A stretch of DNA of 64,000 nucleotides from Rahnella bruchi (GTDB lineage: Bacteria > Pseudomonadota > Gammaproteobacteria > Enterobacterales > Enterobacteriaceae). The position numbers and the translations under genes are program-made. The stretch covers positions 248,001-312,000 of the forward strand of contig NZ_QZWI01000003.1 of assembly GCF_003614975.1 (NCBI RefSeq). Reading direction: 5' to 3'. Under the pieces are notes generated by a model that saw nothing but the letters and a program-made list of their open reading frames with translations, searched no databases and was not told the origin of the DNA. Shown piece by piece: positions 53,104 to 63,354 of this stretch (within the stretch, counting starts at the first letter, position 1; every line of letters begins with the position of its first letter).

Positions 53104-53138
53104 ATTATGGTGTTTGGCGAAAATAAGAAACTCACCCG
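53104..53138 (-). promoter_or_regulatory. CsgD box and promoter of csgBA
   Basis: Minus-strand CGGGTGAGTTT (53128-53138) matches the CsgD consensus CGGGKGAGNKA at 10 of 11 positions. It is followed 18 bp later by CATAAT (53104-53109), a fair -10, about 66 bp before the csgB start. Confidence 0.65.
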
Positions 53139-53669
53139 CACGTCGTATTTTAATTTTCAACTTCATTAAAAAGTATGAGACGTCACTTCTCATGCGGATT
53201 GACCAGAATGCCCCGGTAATACGTCAGTGATGCTAATAGACCCCATGGCATTAATCCTAAAGTGCCAGGAAACCTCGGCGTAAATAATCACACAAATGCA
53301 ACTATTCCTAATATCTCTGCGGTTTAAAAAAGGCATTAAAAGAGATCGCTGCCACATTTCCAACCCTTAACAATCCGCCTTCTGAGCTATTTCGTGCGCC
53401 CGCAGGCCGCTTTGCATAGGGACAAACGAGCTTAAATGCGGTCTCACCTAAGTGAAATCGATTATACAGGATGCAGTTATTTGCGTTATTAAAGAGGAAT
53501 CATGCGCCCGGTTGCTGTATTGCGCCGATTATTCAGGCCGGTATTTATTTAAATTCGCAGTCATAACAAGGCCGAACGTTAAGATAGTGTAAAGTCATTA
53601 CATAAGATATTTTTAACATGAACCTCTCATGCTTATGTCAATACATTAAGAAAACTTTATACATTTTAC

Positions 53670-53722
53670 GTTACATTTTGAAACATAAATAAGCCTTGCG
53701 TAAGGTAAACCAAAAGCTAAAT
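53670..53722 (+). promoter_or_regulatory. OmpR-like box and -10 of csgD
   Basis: GTTACATTTTGAAACATA (53670-53687) resembles an OmpR site. CTAAAT at 53717-53722 is a possible -10, giving a start near 53729. The box centre is then about 50 bp upstream of the start, the same distance as the OmpR site at E. coli csgD. Leader of about 180 nt. Confidence 0.55.
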
Positions 53723-53910
53723 TGAGTCTGTACCGCACATAAAGCGATATGAAATATTATGTGCCTCAGGCCGTGTTTATTTGCTACTTTCAGATATACA
53801 CAGCAAATATAAAGCTATAGGTTTAGCAAAATAAAATCTCAGTCTATTACCGGCCTGTTTATTAACAGGTGCGGCAGGCTGTGGCTATAAAATCAGGGCA
53901 GGGTTTCATT

Positions 53911-54561
53911 ATGAGTAATGAAGCAGCAATCAATAATAATATTCTTTTATTAGTGACTAAACCATCATTACAAGCCAGTGCTTTATTGCAGCAATTAAAA
54001 CAGCAACTTTGTGTCAGTACCCGATTACACAGCATTCATAAAACTCTTGAGGATCAGTATCTTCATCAGACGCTTATTCTGTTCGATATGATGGAAGCTG
54101 ACCGGCGGACTATTGAGGTCTGGCAATCCGCCATTAACCGTTATCACGACAGTGTGAAATTATTATTATTAAATACTCCTGACAATTACCATTTTCGGGA
54201 AATAGAAACCTGGCCGCGAATAAGTGCTGTCTTTTATCTTTCTACGGATGAAGAACATCTGGTGGAAGGGATCCGCAGCGTGATCCGCGGAGAATGCTAC
54301 TTCTCGCAAGGTTTCGCCAGCTATCTGATCAATCAGTCCGGCGCTTTCAGGCATATGCATACGGAAGACACCGGCCTGACCCATCGCGAAAAAGAGATCC
54401 TCAATAAGTTGCGTGTGGGTGCGTCAAACACGGAAATCGCACAGCTTTTGTTTATCAGCGAAAACACCGTAAAGACACATCTCTATAATTTATTTAGGAA
54501 AATATCGGTAAAAAACCGTACTCAGGCGGCGTCCTGGGCGAATGACAATCTCAAGCGCTGA
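53911..54561 (+). CDS. csgD: Biofilm master regulator CsgD
   Basis: LuxR/FixJ-type activator of curli and cellulose genes. 216 residues with a receiver-like N-terminal domain lacking a normal phospho-acceptor set and a C-terminal LuxR helix-turn-helix ([20 protein letters not shown], then [16 protein letters not shown]). Strong match to E. coli CsgD including the WANDNLKR end. Start ATG 53911 by alignment; the frame extends 14 codons upstream. Confidence 0.95.
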   Translation: MSNEAAINNNILLLVTKPSLQASALLQQLKQQLCVSTRLHSIHKTLEDQYLHQTLILFDMMEADRRTIEVWQSAINRYHDSVKLLLLNTPDNYHFREIETWPRISAVFYLSTDEEHLVEGIRSVIRGECYFSQGFASYLINQSGAFRHMHTEDTGLTHREKEILNKLRVGASNTEIAQLLFISENTVKTHLYNLFRKISVKNRTQAASWANDNLKR

Positions 54562-54565
54562 CATC

Positions 54566-54961
54566 ATGACTATTTGCATCAGAAGCTTCTGGCTCTGGCT
54601 GGCGCTGCTTTGCGCCACCTGCCTGCACGTGCAGGCTGCGGATATAAAAGACCCCGGGCTGATTACCGACCATACGGTGACGTCGGTAGGTCACGATTTT
54701 TATCGTGGCTTCACCGCCAAATGGGAACTGAACTACCCGGAAACCATCACGATTTCAGAAAGACCCAGCGCCCGCTGGGGCAGTTGGATCACCATAAAAA
54801 TAGGTCAGGACACCATTTATCAAACCCTGCTGTTTCCAAACCGTCGTAATTTTGGAAAGGACGTCGATACCGCGCTGGCCGGCGTGACGGAGGCGTTATC
54901 AAGACGTCAGCTGGACAAAGCATTACTTGGCACCGGGGATCTTGCCCATGACGAATTTTAA
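54566..54961 (+). CDS. csgE: Curli secretion specificity factor CsgE
   Basis: Periplasmic adaptor that caps the CsgG pore and directs CsgA to it. 131 residues: signal peptide ending near HVQAAD, then the conserved [33 protein letters not shown] and the terminal [15 protein letters not shown] 54566 lies 4 bp after the csgD stop; an ATG at 54542 inside csgD is an alternative. Confidence 0.93.
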   Translation: MTICIRSFWLWLALLCATCLHVQAADIKDPGLITDHTVTSVGHDFYRGFTAKWELNYPETITISERPSARWGSWITIKIGQDTIYQTLLFPNRRNFGKDVDTALAGVTEALSRRQLDKALLGTGDLAHDEF

Positions 54962-54988
54962 TGCACAGCCTCTTCTAAGGAGAGCATC

Positions 54989-55414
54989 GTGAATATTCCA
55001 GTCTCTGCTTCGCGTTCAGTCATGCTGCTGGCATTACTGACGGCGTCCCCGGTTTCCTGGGGAGGCAACATGGTATTCCAGTTCATTAACCCGAATTTCG
55101 GCGGCAACCCGAATAATGGTGCGTTCCTGCTTAATGAAGCCCAGGCGCAGAATTCCTACAAGGATCCGGACTCTTACGATTTCGGCACCACCGGCACCTC
55201 GGCGCTGGATAACTTTACCGCGTCGATACAGTCGCAGTTACTGGGCAGTCTGATGGGCAACGTGAATCAGGGTAAACCGGGACGGCTGGTGACGCAGGAC
55301 TTTATTGTGGATATCCAGAATACCGACGGCCAGCTGGTGATGAACGTCACTGACCGTAAAACTGGCAAGATTTCCACCATTCAGGTTCAGGGCCTGTCTG
55401 CCACGACCAACTGA
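54989..55414 (+). CDS. csgF: Curli assembly factor CsgF
   Basis: Surface-exposed partner of CsgG that couples secretion to nucleation by CsgB. 141 residues starting at GTG 54989, which has a TAAGGAGAG ribosome site. Signal peptide, then [20 protein letters not shown], the CsgG-binding segment, and [15 protein letters not shown] near the end. Confidence 0.93.
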   Translation: MNIPVSASRSVMLLALLTASPVSWGGNMVFQFINPNFGGNPNNGAFLLNEAQAQNSYKDPDSYDFGTTGTSALDNFTASIQSQLLGSLMGNVNQGKPGRLVTQDFIVDIQNTDGQLVMNVTDRKTGKISTIQVQGLSATTN

Positions 55415-55446
55415 TTCCGACGATCAATAAAAACAGGAACACCATC

Positions 55447-56280
55447 ATGCGCAGCTATTTATTACTCATCGCAGTTTTTGTGTTGAGCGGGTGTCTCACA
55501 GCGCCCCCGAAAGAAGCCGCCAGACCTACATTATTACCGCGGGCACCGAGTTATACCGACCTGACTCATCTCCCGTCACCAAAGGGGCGTGTATTCGTCT
55601 CCGTTTATAATATTCAGGATGAAACCGGCCAGTTCAAACCGTATCCGGCGAGTAACTTCTCGACTGCGGTGCCGCAAAGCGCCACGGCCATGCTGGTCTC
55701 GGCGTTAAAAGACTCGAAATGGTTTATTCCGCTGGAACGTCAGGGACTGCAAAACCTGCTCAATGAACGCAAAATTATCCGGGCAGCTCAGGAAAATGGC
55801 AGCGTCGCTATCAATAACCAGCGCCCCCTTTCTTCTTTAGTGGCGGCGAATATTTTGATCGAAGGCTCGATTATCGGCTATGAAAGCAATGTGAAATCGG
55901 GCGGCATCGGAGCGCGTTACTTCGGTATCGGTGCCAGTACGCAGTACCAGTTGGACCAGATAGCCGTGAACCTGCGTGCTGTCGACGTCAATACCGGGGA
56001 AGTTCTGTCGTCTGTGAATACCAGCAAGACGATTTTGTCGTATGAAGTGCAGGCAGGGGTGTTCCGCTTTATCGACTATCAGCGTCTGCTGGAAGGCGAG
56101 CTGGGCTATACCACCAATGAACCTGTGATGTTGTGCCTGATGTCGGCTATTGAATCCGGGGTTATTTATCTGGTCAATGACGGTATCGACCGTAATCTGT
56201 GGCAATTGCAGAATCCGTCGGAGGTGAATTCACCGATACTGCAACGCTACAAAAACAGCGTTGTCCCTGCCGAATCCTGA
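55447..56280 (+). CDS. csgG: Curli secretion channel lipoprotein CsgG
   Basis: Nonameric outer-membrane pore for curlin export. 277 residues; lipobox LSGC with Cys16, then the family segments LPSPKGRVFVSVYNIQDETG, NERKIIRAAQENG, GARYFGIGASTQYQLDQI (transmembrane hairpin) and DRNLWQLQN at the end. Last gene of csgDEFG, followed by a terminator. Confidence 0.96.
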   Translation: MRSYLLLIAVFVLSGCLTAPPKEAARPTLLPRAPSYTDLTHLPSPKGRVFVSVYNIQDETGQFKPYPASNFSTAVPQSATAMLVSALKDSKWFIPLERQGLQNLLNERKIIRAAQENGSVAINNQRPLSSLVAANILIEGSIIGYESNVKSGGIGARYFGIGASTQYQLDQIAVNLRAVDVNTGEVLSSVNTSKTILSYEVQAGVFRFIDYQRLLEGELGYTTNEPVMLCLMSAIESGVIYLVNDGIDRNLWQLQNPSEVNSPILQRYKNSVVPAES

Positions 56281-56297
56281 TGTTCGGTAGTTGGCGA

Positions 56298-56328
56298 AAG
56301 ATAGCCGTCGGTTGAGGCGGCTATCTTT
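56298..56328 (+). terminator. Terminator after csgG
   Basis: AAAGATAGCCG / CGGCTATCTTT stem with a 9-nt loop and following T-rich tract; symmetric enough to work also for the convergent gene. Confidence 0.85.
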
Positions 56329-56354
56329 CTTTTTAAGATGATTAAAGAGCAGTT

Positions 56355-56813
56355 TCAGGTTTTATTCTCTTCACTTTTCACTACCTGACGGTAATTGTTC
56401 ACCCGCTTTTTGTCCTCAAGATTAAAGTCAGGATCGAGATAAATGCTCAGCCGCTTAATCAGCAAATCATCAAACGCAAACACCGTACAGAAATGATGGC
56501 TGCCAGCTTCTGAGGTAGGCCAGCGGTCGCCGTTTTGCATCACGCCACGCATTTGCCCTTCCAGCACAATGGTGTCACAGTCGCTGAAAAACCGGAAAGC
56601 ATCCTGAATATGTTGGATCTTGTCGATTTCCAGCGCAAAGCGTTTACCCAATTCTCCCAGGGATGACTTCCCCTGCGCAGTGCCAAATTTCGGAAAAAAC
56701 AGCACCACATCGTCAGCAAAGAGATCCAGCAAAGACGAATCTGCCTGATCCAGTTTGGCGTAGAAATTCTTAACGATTTCAATGCGTTTTTCTTTCAGTT
56801 CGTGTTCTGCCAT
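56355..56813 (-). CDS. SnoaL-like (NTF2-fold) protein of unknown function
   Basis: 152-residue protein with the pattern of the NTF2/SnoaL cone fold: IVKNFYAKLDQADSSLLDLF at the N-terminus, FFPKFGTAQGKSSLGEL, and FCTVFAFDDLLIKRLSIYLD at the C-terminus. Such proteins are often isomerases, hydrolases or binding proteins for small ring compounds; no catalytic residues can be assigned. ATG 56813 has AGGTGAAA upstream. Single gene. Confidence 0.7.
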   Translation of the reverse strand: MAEHELKEKRIEIVKNFYAKLDQADSSLLDLFADDVVLFFPKFGTAQGKSSLGELGKRFALEIDKIQHIQDAFRFFSDCDTIVLEGQMRGVMQNGDRWPTSEAGSHHFCTVFAFDDLLIKRLSIYLDPDFNLEDKKRVNNYRQVVKSEENKT

Positions 56814-57000
56814 TTTCACCTCGAAATACTCCATCCAATACTTAAGCCTAGTGACTGCGGCTGATTTTGCCAGTTATGTGGTGAGGCTCACACAATGCCG
56901 GTACCCCCCCGGATAAGACTTTTCAGCGCCGCGACGCGGAAACCACTACACTGGCGGATGTTTTAGCATTACTTCCCCTTACACTTTCGGAGAGTCACGG

Positions 57001-58806
57001 ATGTCTCAGTTCAATCGGGCTGGTCTTAGCATGCCCCTTCCACCCGTCCCTTCCCGCTGGCTGATCATGATTGTCTGCCTGTTGCAGGGACTTTTGCTGT
57101 ATTACTTTTTCTCAGATAGCCCGGCGGTAACGCAATCGGGTTTCTCCCACAATATTTACGGCCAGACTATGGCATTCACATTACCGGTGATAATTTCGTT
57201 GTCGCTGGTGCAGTTGAATGACCGCAGATTCTGGGGCGCAACCTTATTTATTACCTTGCTGTTGGCGGGCATGGCGGCGTGGGTAAAAAGTAATGTGACC
57301 GGAACACCGGCAGACTCGGTGGGGATACCGTTTAACTTTTCGCTGGTGGCGATGGTATTTTTTGTGCTGCCGTGGTTACAGGTGCAGACGTTCCCGGCGC
57401 AGAACCGGTATCGTTACGCCCATCTTTCGGCCTGTTACAGCCAGAACATGCTTTGCGCTATGCTCACTTTCCTGCTGATGCTGCTGACGGTCGGCGTGCT
57501 GGCACTATGCGCGGCGCTGTTCCGGGTGATCGGGATTGAATATTTCCACGAGCTGTTTTTCGATACGCCACTGTTCATGCATCTGGTTTTCGGACTGCTG
57601 CTGGGAATAAGCATCATTACCTGCCGCACCCAACCGGCACTGATGAACACCACCCGAAATATTATCCGTTTCATTCTCAAAGGCCTGCTGCCGCTGGTCG
57701 CCTTCGTGGCGCTGATTTTCCTGTTCGCCCTGCCCTTCACCGGTCTGACCGCGCTGTCGCAAACCTGGTCTGCCGCCAGTCTGCTCACCATTATGGCGCT
57801 GAGCCTGCTGGTGCTGGTTAACGTGGTACGTGAAACGGACAGTGGGATGAAACCCTATCCGCAGGCTGTCCGCTGGCTGGTCAATGCGGCAGTCCTGCTG
57901 CTGCCGGTCTATGCCGCGCTGGCGTTGTACGCCACGGGTGTGCGGATTTCGCAATACGGCTGGACGCCGCAGCGTCTGTGGGCGGTGCTGATTATTGTGG
58001 TCACGCTGACAGCCTCACTTTGCTACAGTTTTTCCGTCATTGATAAACGTCCGGACTGGCTGTCGCGCCTGAATCAGTTCAATAAACCGCTGTCATTGTT
58101 AGTGGTGCTGCTGGTTATCGCGGTCAACAGCCCGCTGCTCGATCCATACCGTATCAGCGTGAACAGTCAGCTGGCGCGACTCGACAGCGGTAAAACGCAG
58201 GCGAAAGATTTTGATCTCAGATTACTGCGTTTCGGGACGGGCCGCCGTGGCAACGAAGCGCTGGAAAAACTGCTGCAACATCCGGCCTTTACAGCCGATC
58301 CTCGCCTGCTGGTGACGGTAAAAAATACGATTGCGCAGACCTCCCGCTGGGGCTCATACAATGATAAAGAGGCCGATGCGCTGGCTAAAAATTACCGTAT
58401 CGAAGATGCAAAAAAGATGATCACGCTGGCGAAAGGCGCGGTGCAACCGGATGACGGCTGGTGGAAGGGTCTTCCGGCACAGGAAAAATACCGTAATACC
58501 CTGCGCGATTGTCTGAGCGTTCAGGGCGCGTGCATCGTCAATACGCTGGATCTCAACAGCGACAGACAGAAAGAGATCCTGCTCTGTAATACTCTGGATG
58601 CCCCTTCCGTGAACTGCCGGATTTACGCTAAACAGGCCGGACAATGGACACAAAGCGGCGAACTTTATCTGTATGAAGATAAGGATAAGGAGACGCTGAT
58701 ACAGGCACTGCGCAACGGCGAAGTTAAACCTTCGCCGCGCAAATGGGCGGATATCCAGATCGAAGGGAAACGTCGCGTGGTGCATTACCAGCAGGATGAA
58801 AACTGA
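57001..58806 (+). CDS. DUF4153 membrane protein
   Basis: 601 residues. The N-terminal two thirds (about 20-390) hold roughly ten to twelve membrane helices of the DUF4153 type (LFRVIGIEYFHELFFDTPLF and RNIIRFILKGLLPLVAFVAL are recognisable). The C-terminal 200 residues are a soluble domain with TADPRLLVTVKNTIAQTSRW and acidic/basic helical sequence, likely periplasmic or cytoplasmic depending on helix count. Function unknown. Single gene, convergent with cybB across a hairpin. Confidence 0.75.
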   Translation: MSQFNRAGLSMPLPPVPSRWLIMIVCLLQGLLLYYFFSDSPAVTQSGFSHNIYGQTMAFTLPVIISLSLVQLNDRRFWGATLFITLLLAGMAAWVKSNVTGTPADSVGIPFNFSLVAMVFFVLPWLQVQTFPAQNRYRYAHLSACYSQNMLCAMLTFLLMLLTVGVLALCAALFRVIGIEYFHELFFDTPLFMHLVFGLLLGISIITCRTQPALMNTTRNIIRFILKGLLPLVAFVALIFLFALPFTGLTALSQTWSAASLLTIMALSLLVLVNVVRETDSGMKPYPQAVRWLVNAAVLLLPVYAALALYATGVRISQYGWTPQRLWAVLIIVVTLTASLCYSFSVIDKRPDWLSRLNQFNKPLSLLVVLLVIAVNSPLLDPYRISVNSQLARLDSGKTQAKDFDLRLLRFGTGRRGNEALEKLLQHPAFTADPRLLVTVKNTIAQTSRWGSYNDKEADALAKNYRIEDAKKMITLAKGAVQPDDGWWKGLPAQEKYRNTLRDCLSVQGACIVNTLDLNSDRQKEILLCNTLDAPSVNCRIYAKQAGQWTQSGELYLYEDKDKETLIQALRNGEVKPSPRKWADIQIEGKRRVVHYQQDEN

Positions 58807-58818
58807 TTTCTTTGCCCG

Positions 58819-58843
58819 TCACCGGCAGGGTCTCTGCCGGTGA
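58819..58843. terminator. Hairpin between the DUF4153 gene and cytochrome b561 gene
   Basis: Perfect 10-bp stem TCACCGGCAG / CTGCCGGTGA with a 5-nt loop between convergent genes. No T-run, so termination efficiency is uncertain. Confidence 0.6.
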
Positions 58844-58851
58844 ACCCGCCG

Positions 58852-59370
58852 TTAAGGCATCATGCGTAATAAGGTGTCATCTTTACGGAAGTAATGATGA
58901 AAAATCGCCGCCAGCGCATGTAAGCCAATCAGGTAATAACCGCAGTTCGCCAGAAACTCATGCGCCTGTTTCACCGTGCTGCGCACGGAAGGATCCGGCG
59001 TCACGAACTGCGGCACCGGCCAGCCGAACAGAACCCAGTCACGTCCGCCGTATTCCAGCGTCAACATGCCCAGCACCGGCAACGAGAGAAACAACAGATA
59101 CAGGACACCATGCACAGCATGGGATGCCGCAATCTGCCAGCGCGGCAAAGGCGGCGTGATAACCGGTGTGGTGTAGCGGGTACGCAGAAAGACACGCGCC
59201 CACATCAGCAGCCAGACGCAGATCCCGAAATTAAAATGCAGTAAACGCACCAGCGGCTGATTATCCTCCGGAAAATAGTCGCGGGTCAGCATCGCGGTAT
59301 ACGTCAGAATAATCATCAGTAACGTTGCCCAGTGCAGGCTTATCTGGGACAGCGAATAACGGGTTTTCAT
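58852..59370 (-). CDS. cybB: Cytochrome b561 (CybB family)
   Basis: Four-helix di-haem b membrane protein that moves electrons between ubiquinol and other acceptors; E. coli CybB is a superoxide:ubiquinone oxidoreductase. 172 residues; candidate haem histidines are in SLHWATLLM, LLHFNFG, HAVHGVLYLL and LIGLHALAAIFHHY. Symbol by family resemblance; several paralogues exist in enterobacteria (e.g. YodB, YceJ), so the exact orthology is uncertain. Confidence 0.8.
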   Translation of the reverse strand: MKTRYSLSQISLHWATLLMIILTYTAMLTRDYFPEDNQPLVRLLHFNFGICVWLLMWARVFLRTRYTTPVITPPLPRWQIAASHAVHGVLYLLFLSLPVLGMLTLEYGGRDWVLFGWPVPQFVTPDPSVRSTVKQAHEFLANCGYYLIGLHALAAIFHHYFRKDDTLLRMMP

Positions 59371-59491
59371 AAGGCGTTTCCTGACCGGATTAAAGGAGCG
59401 GTTTAACCGTATTTCCGAATAAGTATAAAGAAGAATTACGCAGACTTTGTGGACAGGCCGGGGGCGAAAGGTAAAGAAGTTAAAGTACTGT

Positions 59492-59516
59492 TAAAAAAAC
59501 CGGGCCAAAGCCCGGT
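59492..59516 (-). terminator. Terminator after alaC
   Basis: Minus strand: ACCGGGC-TTTG-GCCCGGT followed by seven T, 18 bp after the alaC stop. Confidence 0.9.
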
Positions 59517-59534
59517 CTGACTGACTGAAGAGTT

Positions 59535-60794
59535 TTACGCGCTGACAGTCGGATCCTGCTCCACCGGCGGTTCTCCCGCCGCTTTTTTCGGTGCCAGCAA
59601 ACCGTCGGCACGGAACATCGCTTTGATGCCGCGCACGGCCTGGCGGATACGATCCTGATTTTCGATCAGCGCGAAACGGACATGCGTGTCGCCGTAATCC
59701 CCAAAACCGATGCCCGGAGAGACACAAACTTTGGCATCTGCCAGGAGGCGTTTGGCGAATTCCAGTGAACCTAAATGCGCATAGGCAGGCGGGATTTTGG
59801 CCCACACGTACATCGATGCTTTCGGGTTTTCAACCATCCAGCCGGCTTCATGCAGCCCGCGCACCAGCACGTTACGACGCTGACGATACTGCTCGGCAAT
59901 GTCTTTCACACATTGCTGATCGCCTTCCAGCGCAGCAATCGCGGCTACCTGCAACGGCGTGAACGTCCCGTAATCGTGATAACTCTTGATACGTGCCAGC
60001 GCGTTGACCAGCTCCGGATTACCGACCATAAAGCCGATACGCCAGCCCGCCATGTTGTAGCTTTTCGACAGTGTGAAGAATTCCACTGCGATATCTTTTG
60101 CACCCGGCACCTGCATGATTGACGGCGCTTTCCAGCCGTCGTAAACGATGTCGGCATAAGCCAGATCATGAATAACCAGCACGTTGTACTGTTTCGCCAG
60201 CGCCACCACCCGTTCGAAGAAATCCAGCTCGACACACTGCGCCGTGGGGTTTGACGGGAAGCCGAGGATCATCATTTTCGGGCGCGGAATAGTTTCACGA
60301 ATGGCTTTTTCCAGCTCAGCAAAGAAATCCACACCTTCTGCCAGTGGCACGGAACGCACCTGAGCACCGGCAATTACGGCACCGTAAATGTGGATCGGAT
60401 AACTTGGGTTTGGCACCAGAACGGTATCACCGTGATCGAGAGTCGCCAGCATCAGATGCGCCAGCCCCTCTTTCGAACCGATAGTGACGATAGCTTCGCT
60501 TTCAGGGTCGATCTCCACCTGATAGCGGTCGGCATACCAGCGGGAAATGGCGCGACGCAGACGCGGAATGCCGCGTGAGGTCGAGTAACCATGCGTGTCT
60601 TCGCGCTGTGCAACCTGCACCAGTTTTTCCACGATGTGTGGCGGTGTCGGGCCGTCAGGGTTGCCCATACTGAAATCAATAATGTCTTCGCCACGATGGC
60701 GTGCGGCCATTTTCAGTTCAGCGGTGATGTTGAAAACATAAGGGGGAAGACGATCAATACGTGAAAAACGACGTGGTGAACTGGAATCAGCCAT
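59535..60794 (-). CDS. alaC: Alanine transaminase AlaC
   Basis: PLP-dependent aminotransferase that makes alanine from pyruvate and glutamate. 419 residues; PLP-binding lysine in [17 protein letters not shown], substrate Arg in [10 protein letters not shown], and [19 protein letters not shown] and [10 protein letters not shown] as in E. coli AlaC (YfdZ). Start at 60794 (AGAGGAAATT upstream); the frame stays open another 37 codons through a structured leader. It sits next to the pyruvate-sensing ypdA/ypdB, as in E. coli, with one acetyltransferase gene between. Confidence 0.95.
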   Translation of the reverse strand: MADSSSPRRFSRIDRLPPYVFNITAELKMAARHRGEDIIDFSMGNPDGPTPPHIVEKLVQVAQREDTHGYSTSRGIPRLRRAISRWYADRYQVEIDPESEAIVTIGSKEGLAHLMLATLDHGDTVLVPNPSYPIHIYGAVIAGAQVRSVPLAEGVDFFAELEKAIRETIPRPKMMILGFPSNPTAQCVELDFFERVVALAKQYNVLVIHDLAYADIVYDGWKAPSIMQVPGAKDIAVEFFTLSKSYNMAGWRIGFMVGNPELVNALARIKSYHDYGTFTPLQVAAIAALEGDQQCVKDIAEQYRQRRNVLVRGLHEAGWMVENPKASMYVWAKIPPAYAHLGSLEFAKRLLADAKVCVSPGIGFGDYGDTHVRFALIENQDRIRQAVRGIKAMFRADGLLAPKKAAGEPPVEQDPTVSA

Positions 60795-60905
60795 AATTTC
60801 CTCTGGAGACGTAAGCGCCCGGACCGTCCGAGCGACGCTGGCCGCGTTGCGGCCTTCAACGAACATAACGCAGAGAAATAAGGCTGTCGAGATACTGAGC
60901 AACAT
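60795..60905 (-). promoter_or_regulatory. Structured leader upstream of alaC
   Basis: An in-frame ORF starts at 60905 and reads without stop into alaC ([18 protein letters not shown]...). Within it are two perfect stems: GGCCGC-AAC-GCGGCC and CGGAC-G-GTCCG. Could be a leader peptide with attenuator-like hairpins, or a chance open frame. No ribosome site is seen before the 60905 ATG. Confidence 0.35.
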
Positions 60906-60936
60906 TTTTTACTGTGTCTGTTAACAACAAATTTGA

Positions 60937-61473
60937 CTACGGGCGCGGATCGGTCGCCAGCAGCCCCAGCAGCCAGTCGTTTTTCCACTCGTCGCCAATC
61001 CGGTAACTGTCGCGTAACCGCCCTTCCATCTGGAAACCGCATTTCTCCAGCACCCGGCGCGAACCGTCGTTGCCTTCGAGCACGTTGGCCTGCAAGCGAT
61101 GGAAACCGCAATGGTCAAAGGCGAAGTTCAGCACTTCACGCAGAGATTCCACCGCATAACCTTTACGCTGATGCTCAGGCGCGAGAATAAATCCGACTTC
61201 ACCTTGTTTGTAAGGCCGCCAGTCAGGGAAAAATCCGGTCAGCCCCACGGCGGCGCCGGTGTCTTTTTCGCGGATAAGCAGGCATAACCAGAAGTCGCAA
61301 TAGCGATCCCAGTGGCCCAGTCGCTGCTCAAAACGAGTATGAACCAGAGCGGGCAGCTCGATATCGCCGATAAAACGCATGACCTCCGGCGTCTGGTATA
61401 ACCGCAAGAAAAATGCCCAGTCGTCAGCCTGGATGGGCTGCATAATCAGCCGCGGTGTTGATAACGAAATCAT
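60937..61473 (-). CDS. GNAT N-acetyltransferase, RimJ/RimL type
   Basis: 178-residue acetyltransferase of the RimJ/RimL-like branch (STPRLIMQPIQADDWAFFLRL; GEVGFILAPEHQRKGYAVESL with the Q/R-x-x-G-x-A acetyl-CoA loop; NDGSRRVLEKCGFQMEGRLR). Members acetylate protein N-termini, amino acids or antibiotics; the target here is not known. Inserted between alaC and ypdA; transcribed toward alaC. Confidence 0.85.
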   Translation of the reverse strand: MISLSTPRLIMQPIQADDWAFFLRLYQTPEVMRFIGDIELPALVHTRFEQRLGHWDRYCDFWLCLLIREKDTGAAVGLTGFFPDWRPYKQGEVGFILAPEHQRKGYAVESLREVLNFAFDHCGFHRLQANVLEGNDGSRRVLEKCGFQMEGRLRDSYRIGDEWKNDWLLGLLATDPRP

Positions 61474-61584
61474 CTCGGTTGGCGCTCCTGTGTCTGCCGA
61501 TGGTGAAAGTCTGACCTTTTACATATAATAATGGCTGAATCCATTTGGCACGCTTATCTTGAGCGCGCAAAGAGTTAATCTGCC

Positions 61585-63288
61585 ATGCCTCACATTTTCG
61601 ATATGCTGCTGGCGGTCTTTGACCGTGCGGCGCTGATGCTTATTTGTCTGTTTTTCCTCACGCGTACTCCGCTGTTCCGCAAGCTGCTGCACAAAGAAAA
61701 TGAAACCCATACGCCGCTGGAACTGACGGCTGTCACGGCGATTTTCTCTCTGTTCGCGATTTTCGGTACGCTTTCCGGGATCAACGTCGAAGGCTCGCTG
61801 ATTAACGTGCGGACCATCGCCATTATGTCCGGCGGGATCCTCTTCGGGCCGTGGGTCGGTATCATCACCGGTCTGATTTCCGGTACGCACCGTTTTCTCA
61901 TCGACATTCACGGTCCGACGTCCATTCCGTGTCTGATCACCAGTATCACCGCAGGTTTCCTTTCCGGCTACATCAATAAAAACGTCAAAAAAGCGCTGCA
62001 CTGGAAAGTCGGGATCATTGCGGGAATGCTGTGCGAAACGCTGACCATGGTGCTGATTTTGCTGATGGCGCGGCCATTTTCGCTCGGGCTGGACATCGTT
62101 ATGAATATCGCCGCGCCGCTGATCCTCGGAGCCAGTTCCATCGGACTGATTGTTTTACTGGTGCAAAGCGTCGAAGATGAAAAAGAGGTCATCGCCGCCC
62201 GACAGGCGCGTCTGGCGCTGGATATTGCCAATAAAACCCTTCCTTACTTTCGAGATATTAATGCCGATTCGCTGGCCAGCATCTGCCGCATTATCCGCGA
62301 AGATATTGATGCTGACGCCGTGGCGATCACCGATACGCGCAATATTCTGGCGTACGTCGGCGTCGGCGCGGATGAATATAATATCGGCCACGAATCCCTG
62401 AGTGAGATGACAAAAGCTTCGCTGGAAAGCGGCGAAATCACAGTCAGAAACAATGATGAAATGGACCGCACGCCGCAGATCCATTCTCTGATTATTATTC
62501 CGCTTTGGGAAAAAGGCGAAGTAACCGGCTCGCTGAAAATCTATTATTGCGACCCGCACCGCATCACTTATTCGCTGAAAGTGATGGCCATCGGGCTGTC
62601 GCAAATTATGTCCACACAAATGGAAGTCTCGCGTACCGAACAGCTGCGCGAGATGGCCAACAAAGCCGAAATGCGGGCATTGCAGAGCAAGATAAACCCG
62701 CATTTTCTGTTTAACGCGCTGAACGCAATTTCGTCGTCGATCCGCGCCCGGCCAGACGTGGCGCGTCAGCTGATCATCAATCTCTCCCGTTATCTGCGCT
62801 ACAACCTGGAACTGAACGACGAACTGATCGACCTGCGTAAAGAGCTGCATCAGGTGCAGGATTATATCGCCATCGAGCAGGCACGGTTTGGCAGCAAACT
62901 GACGGTGATTTATGACATTGATGACGATATTTCGGTGAAAATTCCCAGTCTGCTGATCCAGCCGCTGGTGGAAAACGCCATCGTACACGGCATCCAGAAG
63001 TGCAGTGGGAAAGGTGTGGTAGTGATTTCCGTCAAGCATCAGGCCGGGGGAATTAAGGTTTCAGTCAAAGACACCGGCCATGGGATTAATCAGGAGACCA
63101 TTGACCGGGTTGAGCGTAATGAGATGCCCGGCAATAAAATCGGACTGCTGAATGTGCATCACCGTGTTTCGTTGTTATACGGCCAGGGCCTGACCATCCG
63201 GCGTCTGGAGCCGGGAACCGATATTTCATTTGTGATTACACACGCGCCTGCGAAAGTCACGGCGGCCGTACAGAGCCAGACAGCCTGA
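61585..63288 (+). CDS. ypdA: Pyruvate-responsive sensor histidine kinase YpdA (PyrS)
   Basis: LytS-type membrane sensor kinase that, with YpdB, responds to extracellular pyruvate in E. coli. 567 residues: N-terminal 5TM-LYT domain ([19 protein letters not shown], then [12 protein letters not shown]), GAF domain (about 215-355), histidine phosphorylation box [19 protein letters not shown], and a HATPase domain with [12 protein letters not shown] and [12 protein letters not shown]. Length and sequence follow E. coli YpdA. Confidence 0.94.
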   Translation: MPHIFDMLLAVFDRAALMLICLFFLTRTPLFRKLLHKENETHTPLELTAVTAIFSLFAIFGTLSGINVEGSLINVRTIAIMSGGILFGPWVGIITGLISGTHRFLIDIHGPTSIPCLITSITAGFLSGYINKNVKKALHWKVGIIAGMLCETLTMVLILLMARPFSLGLDIVMNIAAPLILGASSIGLIVLLVQSVEDEKEVIAARQARLALDIANKTLPYFRDINADSLASICRIIREDIDADAVAITDTRNILAYVGVGADEYNIGHESLSEMTKASLESGEITVRNNDEMDRTPQIHSLIIIPLWEKGEVTGSLKIYYCDPHRITYSLKVMAIGLSQIMSTQMEVSRTEQLREMANKAEMRALQSKINPHFLFNALNAISSSIRARPDVARQLIINLSRYLRYNLELNDELIDLRKELHQVQDYIAIEQARFGSKLTVIYDIDDDISVKIPSLLIQPLVENAIVHGIQKCSGKGVVVISVKHQAGGIKVSVKDTGHGINQETIDRVERNEMPGNKIGLLNVHHRVSLLYGQGLTIRRLEPGTDISFVITHAPAKVTAAVQSQTA

Positions 63289-63354
63289 TCCGCAGAAACG
63301 TTTTTTCGTTTTACCCGCCCACATTTCGGGCCATCGTACCGGGGAGATAATTCA

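Larger units (their letters stand above)
53038..53910. promoter_or_regulatory. csgB-csgD divergent control region
   Basis: 873 bp, AT-rich, without coding capacity. It contains a CsgD-type box and promoter for csgBA at the left and an OmpR-like box and promoter for csgD at the right (separate entries). The middle part (about 53200-53600) shows no gene or clear motif to me. Large size and AT content suit binding by IHF and H-NS, inferred by analogy with E. coli. Confidence 0.75.

Noticed and set aside
61546-61566. Sigma-54 promoter upstream of ypdA (TGGCACGCTTATCTTG)
   Set aside because: The -24 half is good, but there is no GC at the required -12 position.
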